Below are positions 42,042 to 51,262 of a DNA stretch of 64,000 nucleotides, one piece after another (position 1 is the first letter of the stretch; each line of letters opens with the position of its first letter). The stretch is taken from NCBI RefSeq assembly GCF_024498955.1, contig NZ_CP093311.1, forward strand, positions 558,001-622,000, read 5' to 3'. The stretch is from Thermomonas paludicola (GTDB lineage: Bacteria; Pseudomonadota; Gammaproteobacteria; Xanthomonadales; Xanthomonadaceae). Made by a program: the position numbers and the translations under genes. Under the pieces are notes generated by a model that was given only the letters and a program-made list of their open reading frames with translations, made no database searches and was not told where the DNA came from.

Positions 42042-43511
42042 ATGTGCGGCATCGTTGGTATCGTTGGCCAGAGCGAAGTGGCCGGGCAGTTGTATGACGG
42101 CCTGACCGTTCTCCAGCATCGTGGCCAGGATGCTGCAGGCATCGCCACCGTCTGTGGATCCCACCTGCGCGTACACAAGGGCAATGGCCTGGTGCGCGAT
42201 GTGTTCGACCCGAGGTCGATGGCCTTGCTGGAGGGCAATTTCGGCATCGCGCACTGCCGTTATCCCACGGCGGGCAGCGAAGGCTGCGATGAGGCGCAGC
42301 CGTTCTATGTCAACTCGCCGTTCGGCATCGCGCTGGCGCACAACGGCAACCTGACCAATACCGACGCGCTGCGCCGCGAGGTGTTCGAGCAGGATCGGCG
42401 CAACATCAATACCGAGTCCGATTCCGAGGTGCTGCTCAACGTGTTTGCACACGAGCTGGGCAAGCAGGCTGCGCTTTCGCCGGCAGCGGTGTTCGCCGCA
42501 CTGGAAGGCGTCAACCGCCGCGCCAAGGGCGGCTATGCGGTGGTATGCACCGTGCTTGGCCTTGGCCTGGTGGCGTTCCGCGATCCGCACGGCATCCGCC
42601 CGCTGGTGCTGGGCAAGCGTTCCAGCGAGGCGGGCGAGGAATACATCATCGCCTCCGAGTCGGTGGCGCTGGACGTGCTGGGTTTCGAGCGGCTGCGCGA
42701 CGTGGCACCGGGCGAGGGCATCGTCATCACCGCGAATGGCGAACTGCACGCACAACAATGTGCGCCGGCGGCGCCGCACGCCACCTGCATTTTCGAATAC
42801 GTCTATTTCGCGCGCCCTGATTCGATGATCGAAAACATCTCGGTGCACAAGGCGCGCATGCGCATGGGAGTGACGCTGGGCGAGAAGATCCTGCGCCTGC
42901 GCCCCGACCATGACATCGACGTGGTGATCCCGATCCCCGACACCAGCCGCGATTCCGCATTGGAAATCGCCAGCGTGCTGGGCGTGAAGTACCGCGAGGG
43001 CTTCATCAAGAACCGCTACGTCGGCCGCACCTTCATCATGCCGGGGCAGGGCGAGCGCGCGAAGTCGGTGAAGCGCAAGCTCAACCCGATCCCGCTGGAG
43101 TTCCGCAACCGCGTGGTGTTGCTGGTGGACGATTCCATCGTGCGCGGCACCACCAGCAAGCAGATCGTGCAGATGGCGCGCGACGCCGGCGCGAAGAAGG
43201 TCTATCTGGCCTCGGCTGCGCCGCCGGTGCGCTATCCGAACGTCTATGGCATCGACATGCCGTCCAGCGAGGAACTGGTGGCGCACGGCCGCAGCGAACA
43301 GGAAATCGAGCAGTTGCTGGGCTGCGATTGGTTGATTTACCAGGACCTGGCCGATCTGGAAGCGGCGGTGGCCGGGCCGAAGTTCCCGGGTCGCAAGTTC
43401 GACAGCTCGTGCTTCAACGGCGAGTACGTGACCGGGATCGATGCCGACTACTTCGAGCGCATCAAGCAATTGCGTTCGGACGAGGCGAAGAAGAAGCGCC
43501 GGGCTTCCTGA
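42042..43511 (+). CDS. purF: Amidophosphoribosyltransferase
   Basis: PurF (489 residues) makes phosphoribosylamine from PRPP and glutamine, the first step of purine synthesis. C2 after processing is the glutaminase nucleophile ([15 protein letters not shown]), with [11 protein letters not shown] next. The PRPP-binding loop is [29 protein letters not shown] precedes the start. It follows the SPOR gene by 27 bases; cvpA, often found here, is absent. Confidence 0.96.
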   Translation: MCGIVGIVGQSEVAGQLYDGLTVLQHRGQDAAGIATVCGSHLRVHKGNGLVRDVFDPRSMALLEGNFGIAHCRYPTAGSEGCDEAQPFYVNSPFGIALAHNGNLTNTDALRREVFEQDRRNINTESDSEVLLNVFAHELGKQAALSPAAVFAALEGVNRRAKGGYAVVCTVLGLGLVAFRDPHGIRPLVLGKRSSEAGEEYIIASESVALDVLGFERLRDVAPGEGIVITANGELHAQQCAPAAPHATCIFEYVYFARPDSMIENISVHKARMRMGVTLGEKILRLRPDHDIDVVIPIPDTSRDSALEIASVLGVKYREGFIKNRYVGRTFIMPGQGERAKSVKRKLNPIPLEFRNRVVLLVDDSIVRGTTSKQIVQMARDAGAKKVYLASAAPPVRYPNVYGIDMPSSEELVAHGRSEQEIEQLLGCDWLIYQDLADLEAAVAGPKFPGRKFDSSCFNGEYVTGIDADYFERIKQLRSDEAKKKRRAS

Positions 43512-43603
43512 CCCGATGCGATGATGTTCGCAGCGGCGTGCGGCAGACCTCGCTTGGTTGAAACGCATGCCCGTACTCGCCCCGAGAGATCATCGTATTC
43601 GCG

Positions 43604-44407
43604 ATGAAGAGCTTATTCACTGCTGCCCGCGCCTGCCTCGATGCCGCCACGCCGGACGACAAGCCCGCGCTAACGCTGGCGATGGCCGCCGCCTTCGCGC
43701 GCGGCGAGTTGGCGACTGACGGCGATGCACCGCCGCCAGAGCCGATTCGCATGCCGGGCCGGCCCGCGCGCCCGACGCTGGTGCACCCGCGCGATTTGCC
43801 ACGCCGTGGCTTCGGCAGCGATGAAGGACGCGCCGCGTTCATCCACGCGGTGGCGCATATCGAATTCAACGCGATGGACCTGGCCTGGGATGCCGTCTAT
43901 CGCTTCCGCGGGTTGCCGCCCGAGTACTGCGCAGACTGGGTGGCGGTCGCAAACGACGAGGCGCGCCACTTCAACCTGCTGCGCGCGCGGCTGCGCGAGC
44001 TGGGCCACGATTACGGCGACTTCGACGCCCATAACGGGCTGTGGGAGATGGCGGAGAAAACCGCGCACGACGGCCTCGCCCGCATGGCGCTGGTGCCGCG
44101 CGTGCTGGAAGCGCGCGGGCTGGATGTGACGCCGGGCATGATCGTGAAGTTGCGCGGTTTGGGCGACAACGCCACTGCCGATATTCTCGAAGTCATCCTG
44201 CGCGAGGAAGTGGCGCACGTCGCTGCCGGCAGCCGCTGGTATCGTTGGTACTGCGCGCGTGCCGGCGTGGAGCCGAACGCGCGCTTCCGCGAGTTGCTGC
44301 GCGAATACGCCAGCGGCGTGCTGCACAAGCCGTTCAATACCGAAGCGAGGCTGCAGGCAGGCTTCGACCCGGAAGAACTCGTTGCCCTGCTGGCCGCAGC
44401 GAACTGA
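43604..44407 (+). CDS. DUF455 ferritin-like protein
   Basis: This 267-residue protein has a four-helix ferritin-like core with probable di-iron ligands: AHIEFNAMDLAWDA, ANDEARHFNLLRARL (ExxH) and VILREEVAHVAAGSRWY (ExxxH region). GLDVTPGMIVKLRGLGD is a DUF455 marker. The reaction is unknown; some members are linked to tRNA or rhamnosyl modification, which I cannot confirm here. It runs convergently into lpxH. Confidence 0.8.
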   Translation: MKSLFTAARACLDAATPDDKPALTLAMAAAFARGELATDGDAPPPEPIRMPGRPARPTLVHPRDLPRRGFGSDEGRAAFIHAVAHIEFNAMDLAWDAVYRFRGLPPEYCADWVAVANDEARHFNLLRARLRELGHDYGDFDAHNGLWEMAEKTAHDGLARMALVPRVLEARGLDVTPGMIVKLRGLGDNATADILEVILREEVAHVAAGSRWYRWYCARAGVEPNARFRELLREYASGVLHKPFNTEARLQAGFDPEELVALLAAAN

Positions 44408-44419
44408 CCGGCGCAGCGT

Positions 44420-45142
44420 TTACAGGCTGGCCAGTTCCAGCTGGTCGGGGCCAACCCGCAACACCGAACCTTGTTCGTACCAGTCGCCGAGCACGATGCG
44501 CGTGCGGCCGTTGCCTTCGTCGTGAATCGCCGGACGGTGGGTGTGGCCATGGACCATGCGTGTCACGCCGTGGCGCTGGAACGCGTCCTGCACCGTTGCC
44601 GGGGCAACATCGCCAATCGTTTCGGCCATCCCGTTCGCCACCAGTTCGCCATGGCGCGCCTTGCTGGCGGCGCGCGCTTGCGCGGCAAAGGCCAGTCGCG
44701 CTTGCAGGGGCTGCGCCAGGAACTGCGCCTGCCACTGCGGATCGCGCGTCTGCGCGCGGAACTGCTGGTAGGCGGTGTCATCGGTGCACAGCAGGTCGCC
44801 GTGCAGCAGCAGGGTGGGTGTGCCGTACAGGTCGACCACGGTCGGGTCGTCCAGCAGGGTCATGCCGCAGCGGGCGGCATAGGCGTCCCCCAGCAGGAAG
44901 TCGCGGTTGCCGCGGATGAAATACGCCGGCACGCCGGCCTCGACCAGCGCGCGCAGGCGTCCGGCCACCAAGGCGCCGGCCTCGGAGGGATCATCGTCGC
45001 CCACCCAGGCTTCGAACAGGTCACCGAGGATGTAGAGCGCATCGGCATTGCGCGCCTCGCCATCGAGGAAGCGACCGAACAGCGCGGTGATCTCCGGGCG
45101 CTCCGGGTCGAGGTGCAGGTCGGCGACGAACAGGGTGGTCAT
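44420..45142 (-). CDS. lpxH: UDP-2,3-diacylglucosamine diphosphatase
   Basis: LpxH (240 residues) hydrolyses UDP-diacylglucosamine to lipid X in lipid A synthesis at the inner membrane. Metallophosphoesterase motifs are [37 protein letters not shown] and HGHTHRP. I start it at ATG 45142 ([16 protein letters not shown]); the frame continues upstream without similarity. Confidence 0.94.
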   Translation of the reverse strand: MTTLFVADLHLDPERPEITALFGRFLDGEARNADALYILGDLFEAWVGDDDPSEAGALVAGRLRALVEAGVPAYFIRGNRDFLLGDAYAARCGMTLLDDPTVVDLYGTPTLLLHGDLLCTDDTAYQQFRAQTRDPQWQAQFLAQPLQARLAFAAQARAASKARHGELVANGMAETIGDVAPATVQDAFQRHGVTRMVHGHTHRPAIHDEGNGRTRIVLGDWYEQGSVLRVGPDQLELASL

Positions 45143-45294
45143 CCGCGCATTGTAGGACGGGTGGAGGCGGCAGGCAGGCTGCGATGGCTGGGCATGCCGC
45201 AGCTGCGGCATGCCTGGCGCCTTCGCCGCGTCGCAGGCCGGAGGACTGGGCGTCCGCCAGTTAAAATACGCGCATTCCGTTCGATGCCCTGCCC

Positions 45295-46701
45295 ATGACC
45301 ACCCGCACTCGCTTCGCCCCGTCCCCCACCGGCTACCTGCATATTGGTGGCGCGCGCACCGCGCTGTACTGCTGGCTGGAGGCGCGCCGCAAGGGCGGGC
45401 AGTTCGTCCTGCGCATCGAGGACACCGACCGCGAGCGCAGCACGCAGGCGGCCATCGACGCGATCCTGGAGGCGATGGACTGGCTGGGGCTGGATTACGA
45501 CGAAGGCCCGATCTACCAGACCCATCGGCTTGATCGCTACAAGCAGGTCGCGGAACAGCTGGTCGCGGCCGGCCACGCCTACTACGCCTACGAAACCAAG
45601 GAAGAGCTCGAGGCGATGCGCGAGGCGTTGATCGCCGCGGGCGAGAAGCCGCGCTACAACGGCGCCTATCGCGACGCCAACGCCGGCTGGCGCGACGATC
45701 CGAACCGGATCATCCGTTTCAAGAACCCGTTGAACGGCGTGGTGGCCTGGGACGACAAGGTCAAGGGCCGCATCGAGATTGCGAATTCCGAACTCGACGA
45801 CCTCGTCATCTTCCGCAGCGACGGCTATGCCACCTACAACTTCGCGGTGGTGGTGGACGACATCGACATGCGCATCACCGACGTGGTGCGCGGCGACGAC
45901 CACGTCAACAACACCCCGCGCCAGATCAACATCTACCGGGCGCTCGGCGCGCCGGTGCCGCACTTCGCGCACCTGCCGATGATCCTGGACGAGCAGGGCG
46001 CCAAGCTGTCCAAGCGCACCGGCGCGGCCGACGTGATGCAGTACCGCGACGCCGGCTACCTGCCGCACGCGCTGCTGAACTACCTGGTGCGCCTGGGCTG
46101 GTCGCACGGCGACCAGGAAGTGTTCTCGATCACCGAGATGCAGTCGCTGTTCGATCTGGCCGACGTCAACGCGAAGGCCTCGCGGCTCGATTCGGCCAAG
46201 CTGGGCTGGCTCAACCAGCAGTACCTGAAGTCGGACGATCCTGAAGCGGTCGCCACGTATCTCGTTTGGCACCTGGAGCAGGCCGGTTACGACCTGGCGA
46301 ATGGGCCGAAGCCGGCGGAGCTGGTGATCGCGCTGCGCGAACGCGCGCAGACGCTGAAGGAGATGGCGGAGAAATTGGCGGTGTGGTTCGGCCCGCTGGC
46401 GCACTACGACGAAGCCGCCGTGGCCAAGCATTTCAAGGCCGAGGCGCGGGCACCGCTGACGCAGATGCGCGAGCGCTTGGTCGCCCTGGAGCTCTGGGCG
46501 GCCGAGCCCATCCATGACGTGGTCAAGGCGGTGTCGGAGGCGCTGGGCATCGGCATGGGCAAGATCGCGCAGCCGCTGCGCGTGGCCATCACCGGCACGC
46601 CGGTCAGCCCCGACATCGGCTGGACGGTGTATCTGTGCGGCCGCGAGGAAGCGCTGCGCCGGATCGACGCGGCCCTTGCAATGATTCCCGCCAGCACTTA
46701 A
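45295..46701 (+). CDS. gltX: Glutamate--tRNA ligase
   Basis: GltX (468 residues) is a class I synthetase charging tRNA-Glu. The HIGH motif is in [19 protein letters not shown]; the KMSKS-type motif is [12 protein letters not shown]. Other marks are [12 protein letters not shown] and [15 protein letters not shown]. zur begins 9 bases after its stop, so the two may share a transcript. Confidence 0.96.
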   Translation: MTTRTRFAPSPTGYLHIGGARTALYCWLEARRKGGQFVLRIEDTDRERSTQAAIDAILEAMDWLGLDYDEGPIYQTHRLDRYKQVAEQLVAAGHAYYAYETKEELEAMREALIAAGEKPRYNGAYRDANAGWRDDPNRIIRFKNPLNGVVAWDDKVKGRIEIANSELDDLVIFRSDGYATYNFAVVVDDIDMRITDVVRGDDHVNNTPRQINIYRALGAPVPHFAHLPMILDEQGAKLSKRTGAADVMQYRDAGYLPHALLNYLVRLGWSHGDQEVFSITEMQSLFDLADVNAKASRLDSAKLGWLNQQYLKSDDPEAVATYLVWHLEQAGYDLANGPKPAELVIALRERAQTLKEMAEKLAVWFGPLAHYDEAAVAKHFKAEARAPLTQMRERLVALELWAAEPIHDVVKAVSEALGIGMGKIAQPLRVAITGTPVSPDIGWTVYLCGREEALRRIDAALAMIPAST

Positions 46702-46710
46702 ATCATCCTC

Positions 46711-47202
46711 ATGGGCAATACGCACGTCTGCACCGATCCCAAGCACCACGTCCACGACGCGGCCGCGTTCGTGTCGGCGGTGGAGCGTGCCTGCGGCGAG
46801 CGCGGGCTGCGCCTGACCGAGATCCGCGCGCGGGTGCTGTCGCTGGTGGCGGAAGCGGGCAAGCCGATCAAGGCCTACGACCTGCTGGAACGGGTGCGCG
46901 ACGGCGAAGGCGCGGGCGCCGCGGCGCCGCCGACGGTCTATCGCGCGCTGGATTTCCTGCTGGCCAATGGCTTCATCCACAAGCTGGAGTCGATCAATGC
47001 GTTCGTGGCCTGCCATCATCCGAACGCCGCACAGCATTCGGTGCCGTTCTTGATCTGCAATCGCTGCCACGCGGCCATCGAGCTGGAGGATGCCAGCATC
47101 GTTGCATCTCTTGACGATGCCGCGCGGGCGCTGGGGTTCGCGCCCCAGGCGCAGACGCTGGAAGTGCATGGCCTGTGCGCGAAATGCGCAAAGTCAACCT
47201 GA
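46711..47202 (+). CDS. zur: Zinc uptake regulator, Fur family
   Basis: This 163-residue Fur-family repressor has a winged-helix region (RLTEIRARVLSLVAEAGKPI, then PPTVYRALDFLLANGFIHKL) and a C-terminal metal-binding domain with CHHPNAAQH, ICNRCHAAIE and HGLCAKCAK. The CxxC pairs and His-rich segments fit Zur rather than Fur or PerR, and the zinc-transport genes downstream agree. It probably represses the promoters at 47221 and 50433 when zinc is sufficient. Confidence 0.88.
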   Translation: MGNTHVCTDPKHHVHDAAAFVSAVERACGERGLRLTEIRARVLSLVAEAGKPIKAYDLLERVRDGEGAGAAAPPTVYRALDFLLANGFIHKLESINAFVACHHPNAAQHSVPFLICNRCHAAIELEDASIVASLDDAARALGFAPQAQTLEVHGLCAKCAKST

Positions 47203-47220
47203 CCCCTGCCGTCAGTCATG

Positions 47221-47265
47221 TTGACGACTTCCGTCTCGTGAATGTTATGTTATAACCTAATCATT
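47221..47265 (+). promoter_or_regulatory. Promoter with candidate Zur box, before the zinc porin operon
   Basis: TTGACG (47221-47226) is a good -35; possible -10s (GTTATG or TATGTT, 47244-47251) lie inside an AT-rich near-palindrome, AATG to CATT at 47241-47265, with GTTATAAC at its centre (47249-47256). The core ATGTTATAACCTAATCA (47247-47263) matches the site before merC at 12 of 17 positions. It resembles the enterobacterial Zur consensus. Confidence 0.6.
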
Positions 47266-47282
47266 CGCGGAAACGTTCCAGT

Positions 47283-48665
47283 ATGCGCAAGTTGTTATTG
47301 ACGGTTGCCCTGTCAGCGGCGCTCAGTGCCCCGGCGTTGGCGGCACCCCAGCAAAGCGACCACGACCGAATTGCCACGCTGGAAGCGCAGGTCCAGGCGC
47401 TGCAAGCCCAATTGCAGGCGATGAAGGCTGCCGCGCCAGCGCCGATCGCGGCTGCGCCGGACGCCGGCACCGCTGCAGCAGGCGCCAATGGCGACATCGA
47501 CGCGCTGGCTGCCGATGCGTCGGGCAATTCCGCGCCAGCCGCGGACGCCGGCATGGGTGTGGCCGCGCCCGAGGCTGGCAGCACCGGCAGTAGCGGTGCG
47601 AATGCGTTCAACCCGGCGATCAGCGTCATCCTCAACGGCAGCTACTCGCAGCACTCGCTGGCGCCGGGCAGCTATTCGCGCGCCGGTTTCCCGTTGGTGG
47701 GCGAGGCCGGCCCGGGCCCGGCAGGATTTTCGCTGGGCGAAAGCGAGGTTTCGCTGGCGGCCAACATCGATGACAAGTTCTACGGCCAGCTGACCCTGGC
47801 GATGGGCAGCGAGGATGGCGAGGATCACCTCGGCGTGGAAGAGGCCTTCATCGACACCACCCATCTGCCCGGCGGGTTCAACCTGCGGATGGGCCGGTTC
47901 TTCTCCAACATCGGCTATCTCAACAGCCACCACGCGCATACCGACAGCTTCTTCGACCGGCCGCTGCCATACCAGGCATTCCTGGGCGGCCACTACGGCG
48001 ATGACGGCGTGCAGTTGCGCTGGGTCGCGCCCACCTCTCTGTTCCTGGAGCTGGGCGGCGAACTGTTGCGCGGGCAGCCGTATCCCAGTGGTGGTGCTCA
48101 GCACGACGGCGTTGGCAGCAAGACCGTGTTCGCGCACGTGGGCGGGGACGCCGGCAGCAACAACGAATGGCTGGCCGGCGTATCGATGCTGAAAACCCGC
48201 ACCGCCGGCGGCGAAGATGGCTTCAGTGGCGATGCCAACGTGTATGTGGCAGATGCAACCTGGAAGTGGGCGCCACAGGGCAATTTCAAGGACGGCGGGA
48301 TTACCTTGCGCGGTGAATACCTGCTGGATGACCGCAACGGCACTTACATCGATCCGGCGGCCCCGCTGAGCAGTGCGCCGTGGTCCGGGCAACGCCGTGG
48401 CGCATATCTGGAAGGCGTGTATCGCTTGAGCCGGCAATGGGATGTCGGCTATCGCTACGACCGCCTGTGGAGCGACGGCAACCTGCCGCTGGCGACGAGC
48501 TTTGACCCCTTCCGGCACAGCGCCGAGCTGACCTGGCGCAACAGCGAATTCAGCCTGTTCCGCCTGCAGCTTGCGCGCGACCGCCCCAATGCCGCCGATA
48601 GCGACAACGTTCTCACCTTGCAATATCAAACCAGTCTCGGCGCCCATGGCGCGCACAAGTTTTAA
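47283..48665 (+). CDS. Outer-membrane porin-like protein, probably zinc-regulated
   Basis: This 460-residue protein has a signal peptide (LLLTVALSAALSAPALAA), a short coiled coil (IATLEAQVQALQAQLQAM, residues 31-48), a low-complexity Ala/Gly linker to about residue 115 and then a beta-barrel ending in aromatic F. Segments such as FNLRMGRFFSNIGYLNSHHA recall phosphate-selective-porin-like barrels. It is first in an operon with ZnuA- and ZnuB-like genes and behind a candidate Zur box, so it may pass zinc or a zinc complex through the outer membrane. Confidence 0.75.
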   Translation: MRKLLLTVALSAALSAPALAAPQQSDHDRIATLEAQVQALQAQLQAMKAAAPAPIAAAPDAGTAAAGANGDIDALAADASGNSAPAADAGMGVAAPEAGSTGSSGANAFNPAISVILNGSYSQHSLAPGSYSRAGFPLVGEAGPGPAGFSLGESEVSLAANIDDKFYGQLTLAMGSEDGEDHLGVEEAFIDTTHLPGGFNLRMGRFFSNIGYLNSHHAHTDSFFDRPLPYQAFLGGHYGDDGVQLRWVAPTSLFLELGGELLRGQPYPSGGAQHDGVGSKTVFAHVGGDAGSNNEWLAGVSMLKTRTAGGEDGFSGDANVYVADATWKWAPQGNFKDGGITLRGEYLLDDRNGTYIDPAAPLSSAPWSGQRRGAYLEGVYRLSRQWDVGYRYDRLWSDGNLPLATSFDPFRHSAELTWRNSEFSLFRLQLARDRPNAADSDNVLTLQYQTSLGAHGAHKF

Positions 48666-48674
48666 GGAACCGAC

Positions 48675-49577
48675 ATGAAGACAATCGCGATGCCCCTGTT
48701 GTTGCTCGCTGCGTTGGCAGCGGCGGCCCCGGCGCAGGCCAAGCTGCGGGTATTTGCCTGTGAACCCGAATGGGGCTCGCTGGTGCAGGAGCTGGCCGGT
48801 GACAAGGTCGATCTGGACGTGGGCACCACCGCACTGCAGGACGTGCACGTGGTGGAGGCCAAGCCCAGCCTGATTGCCAAGGTGCGCGCCGCCGACCTGG
48901 TGGTATGCACTGGCGCCGAACTCGAAGTGGGTTGGCTGCCGCAGCTGATCCGTCAGTCCGGCAACGCCAAGGTTGCCTCCGGCGCGGGTTCGTTCATGGC
49001 CGCGGCGCAGGTAAGGACGCTCGAAAAGCCGACCGCGCTGGATCGCGCCAACGGCGACGTGCATCCGGACGGCAATCCGCATATCCAGATGGATCCCCGG
49101 CGCATCCTGATCGTTGCGCGGCGGCTGGATGCGCGCCTGATCCAGATCGATCCGGCCAATGCCGACACGTACCGGCAGCGTGGCGCCAGCTTCGAGAAGC
49201 GTTGGCTGGCCGCGATGGCGAAGTGGTCGGCGGAGGCCGCGCCGCTGAAGGGCCGCAAGGTCGTGGTCCACCACATCAGCTGGGTCTATCTGTGGGACTG
49301 GTTGGGCATCCAGGAGATCGGCGCGCTGGAACCGAAGCCCTCGGTGCCACCAACCGCCGCGCATCTCGCCGAACTGGTGGGCATCACCAAGTCCAACAAC
49401 ACGCTGGCCATCGTGCATGCGGCCTATCAGGATTCGAAGCCCTCGAACTGGCTGAGCCAGCGCACCGGCGTGCCGGTGCTGAACCTGCCGTTCACCGTCG
49501 GCGGCGATGCGCAGTCGAAGGACCTGTTCGGCCTGTTTGATTCGACGATTGCAAAGTTGCTGGGAGCCGCCAAGTGA
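48675..49577 (+). CDS. ZnuA-like metal-binding protein
   Basis: This 300-residue protein has a signal peptide (MPLLLLAALAAAAPAQA) and the cluster A-I metal-binding fold. Likely ligands are H58 (LQDVHVVEAKPS), H136 (GNPHIQMDP) and H199 or H200 (KVVVHHISWVY), as in ZnuA; there is no His-rich loop. It should deliver zinc in the periplasm to the permease encoded next, whose start overlaps its stop by four bases. Confidence 0.85.
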   Translation: MKTIAMPLLLLAALAAAAPAQAKLRVFACEPEWGSLVQELAGDKVDLDVGTTALQDVHVVEAKPSLIAKVRAADLVVCTGAELEVGWLPQLIRQSGNAKVASGAGSFMAAAQVRTLEKPTALDRANGDVHPDGNPHIQMDPRRILIVARRLDARLIQIDPANADTYRQRGASFEKRWLAAMAKWSAEAAPLKGRKVVVHHISWVYLWDWLGIQEIGALEPKPSVPPTAAHLAELVGITKSNNTLAIVHAAYQDSKPSNWLSQRTGVPVLNLPFTVGGDAQSKDLFGLFDSTIAKLLGAAK

Positions 49578-50386
49578 CCCTGAACATGCAAGGCCTGGAT
49601 ATCAGCATCCTCGGCCCCGCCTGCGTGGCCGGGCTGATCGTGCTGTCCACCCATGTGCCGTTGGGCAAGCAGGTGCTGGGACGCGGGATCATCTTCATCG
49701 ATCTGGCGATTGCGCAGATCGCCGGACTGGGGGTGATCCTGGCCCAATACTTCGGGATTGAAGAACACGGTTTCGGCGTGCAATTGGCCGCCGCCGCAGC
49801 AGCCCTGGCCGGCGCCGGCCTGCTGTCCTGGACCGATCGCCGCTGGCCGCACTATCAAGAGCCGCTGATCGGCACCTTGTTCGTGCTGGCCGCGACCGGC
49901 GGCCTGCTGCTGCTGGCCGACAACCCGCAGGGCGGCGAGCATCTCAAGGACCTGCTGGTCGGTCAGATTCTATGGGTGAGCTATGCGCAGTTGATCCCGG
50001 CGGCGATCTTGTCGTCGCTGCTGTTGGTGGCGATGTGGCTGCGTCGCGGGCGGCTGACCGGTCTGCTGTTTTATGCCATGTTCGCATTGGCGATTACCGC
50101 GTCGGTGCAGTTGGTTGGCGTCTATCTGGTGTTCGCCAGCTTGATCGTGCCAGCGCTGGCCACGATTGGCATGCGTGGCCGCAGCCAGTTGGCCACGGCC
50201 TATGCAATCGGTACGGCGGGCTATGTGGCGGGGCTGGCGCTGTCGGCGGTGCTGGATCTGCCGAGCGGGGCGATGATTGTCTGGACGTTGGCAGGGTGCG
50301 GGCTGCTGGCACAGCTGGTGCCTGCAGTGCGGCGTTCGCATCGACGGCAGGACGTGCCGGTGGCCGCGCTGGACGGAGCCGGTTGA
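49574..50386 (+). CDS. ZnuB-like metal ABC transporter permease
   Basis: This 270-residue protein is very hydrophobic (about eight membrane segments) and belongs to the ABC-3 family: VPLGKQVLGRGIIFIDLAIA near the start and VGVYLVFASLIVPALATIG near the end. Its ATG overlaps the stop of the ZnuA-like gene. No ZnuC-type ATPase gene lies in the operon or anywhere in the window, so the energising subunit must come from elsewhere or the system is atypical. Confidence 0.85.
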   Translation: MTLNMQGLDISILGPACVAGLIVLSTHVPLGKQVLGRGIIFIDLAIAQIAGLGVILAQYFGIEEHGFGVQLAAAAAALAGAGLLSWTDRRWPHYQEPLIGTLFVLAATGGLLLLADNPQGGEHLKDLLVGQILWVSYAQLIPAAILSSLLLVAMWLRRGRLTGLLFYAMFALAITASVQLVGVYLVFASLIVPALATIGMRGRSQLATAYAIGTAGYVAGLALSAVLDLPSGAMIVWTLAGCGLLAQLVPAVRRSHRRQDVPVAALDGAG

Positions 50387-50428
50387 CCGGTGCGCTGGTG
50401 CATGGCGTTCAGACGGGATGGCCTGAAG

Positions 50429-50445
50429 TTGTTATAATGTAACGA
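50429..50445 (+). promoter_or_regulatory. Candidate Zur box overlapping the merC promoter
   Basis: TTGTTATAATGTAACGA contains TATAAT (50433-50438) and is similar to the site at 47247-47263 (TGTTATAAnnTAA shared). The -10 ends seven bases before the ATG, so RNA would start at or next to the start codon. A repressor bound here would cover the -10. Confidence 0.55.
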
Positions 50446-50871
50446 ATGAGCGCCGTGAACCGCATTTCTCGACCCGCAAGTCATTTCCTGGATCGCCTGG
50501 GCGCAACCGGCTCGCTGCTGTGCGCGATCCACTGCGCGCTGTTGCCGCTGCTGATCGCGGCGCTGCCATCGTTGGGGTTGGCTAGCGCGCTGGGCGAGCG
50601 TTTCGAAGAAATCTTCGTGGTCTTCGCCAGCCTGGTGGGCGGCTACAGCGTGCTGTCCGGCTACCGTCGCCATCGCCTGTGGCAGGCGCTGGCATTGATG
50701 CTGCCGGGCCTGCTGGTGCTGTGGGTCGGTGTGCTGTACGCCCCCATTCACCATGCGCCATGGCCGCATGCGGTGGTGATGACGCTGGGCGGAACCCTGG
50801 TCGGGTTGGCGCATCTGGCCAATCTGCGGCTCAACGCGGGACACGCCAACTGCGCAAGTTGCGCGCATTGA
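50446..50871 (+). CDS. MerC-domain membrane protein
   Basis: This 141-residue protein has four hydrophobic segments and the MerC-type motif ATGSLLCAIHCALLPLLI with a cysteine-histidine pair in the first helix, plus a Cys/His C-terminus (HANCASCAH). MerC proteins were first known for mercury uptake, but chromosomal copies under Zur control suggest zinc. No Shine-Dalgarno precedes the ATG and the -10 is only seven bases away, so the message may be leaderless. Confidence 0.82.
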   Translation: MSAVNRISRPASHFLDRLGATGSLLCAIHCALLPLLIAALPSLGLASALGERFEEIFVVFASLVGGYSVLSGYRRHRLWQALALMLPGLLVLWVGVLYAPIHHAPWPHAVVMTLGGTLVGLAHLANLRLNAGHANCASCAH

Positions 50872-50972
50872 CGGGTCCGGAGTCGGGCGATCCCGGTGCG
50901 ATTCTCCTTCCTGCCGGAGCCTCGGGATGCAGGCAGGCGGGTGGGCAGAAACGGACACGCGCCGAATGATGT

Positions 50973-50978
50973 TAAAAT
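50973..50978 (+). promoter_or_regulatory. Candidate -10 for the THX gene
   Basis: TAAAAT lies 56 bases before the THX start in an otherwise GC-rich spacer. No strong -35 was found. Confidence 0.35.
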
Positions 50979-51034
50979 GCCCGACTCGCGCGCGGCGCGA
51001 CAACCTCTTTTACGATTGATCCGGGAGCAACACG

Positions 51035-51205
51035 ATGGGCAAGGGCGACCGCAAGACCGCCAAGGGCAAGCGCTACAACTGCAGCTACGGCAATGCGCGC
51101 CCGCACGTAACCACCAAGGCGGCCGGCACCGCAGCGGCACCGGTGGTGAAGAAAGCCGCAGGCAAGACCGTGGCGAAGAAAGCGGTCAAGAAAGCCGCTG
51201 CCTGA
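51035..51205 (+). CDS. 30S ribosomal protein THX-like, with Lys/Ala tail
   Basis: This 56-residue gene begins MGKGDRKTAKGKRYNCSYGN, matching the start of the small ribosomal protein THX (Thx family), which sits in the small-subunit head. Canonical THX is only about 25 residues; here residues 27-56 form a Lys/Ala-rich extension (VVKKAAGKTVAKKAVKKAAA). CGGGAG precedes the ATG and a terminator follows, so it is a one-gene unit. Confidence 0.8.
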   Translation: MGKGDRKTAKGKRYNCSYGNARPHVTTKAAGTAAAPVVKKAAGKTVAKKAVKKAAA

Positions 51206-51229
51206 TTCCGGCAACCAACGGATCACAAG

Positions 51230-51251
51230 AGCCCCGCACCGCGGGGCTTTT
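51230..51251. terminator. Terminator between the THX and dipeptidase genes
   Basis: AGCCCCGC and GCGGGGCT form a perfect 8-bp stem around ACC, followed by TTT. It lies between convergent genes. Confidence 0.85.
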
Positions 51252-51262
51252 GCATTTCCGGC

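Noticed and set aside
45139..47169. 676-codon minus-strand frame across gltX and zur
   Set aside because: It is antisense to gltX and zur, both with clear motifs, and shows no domain.
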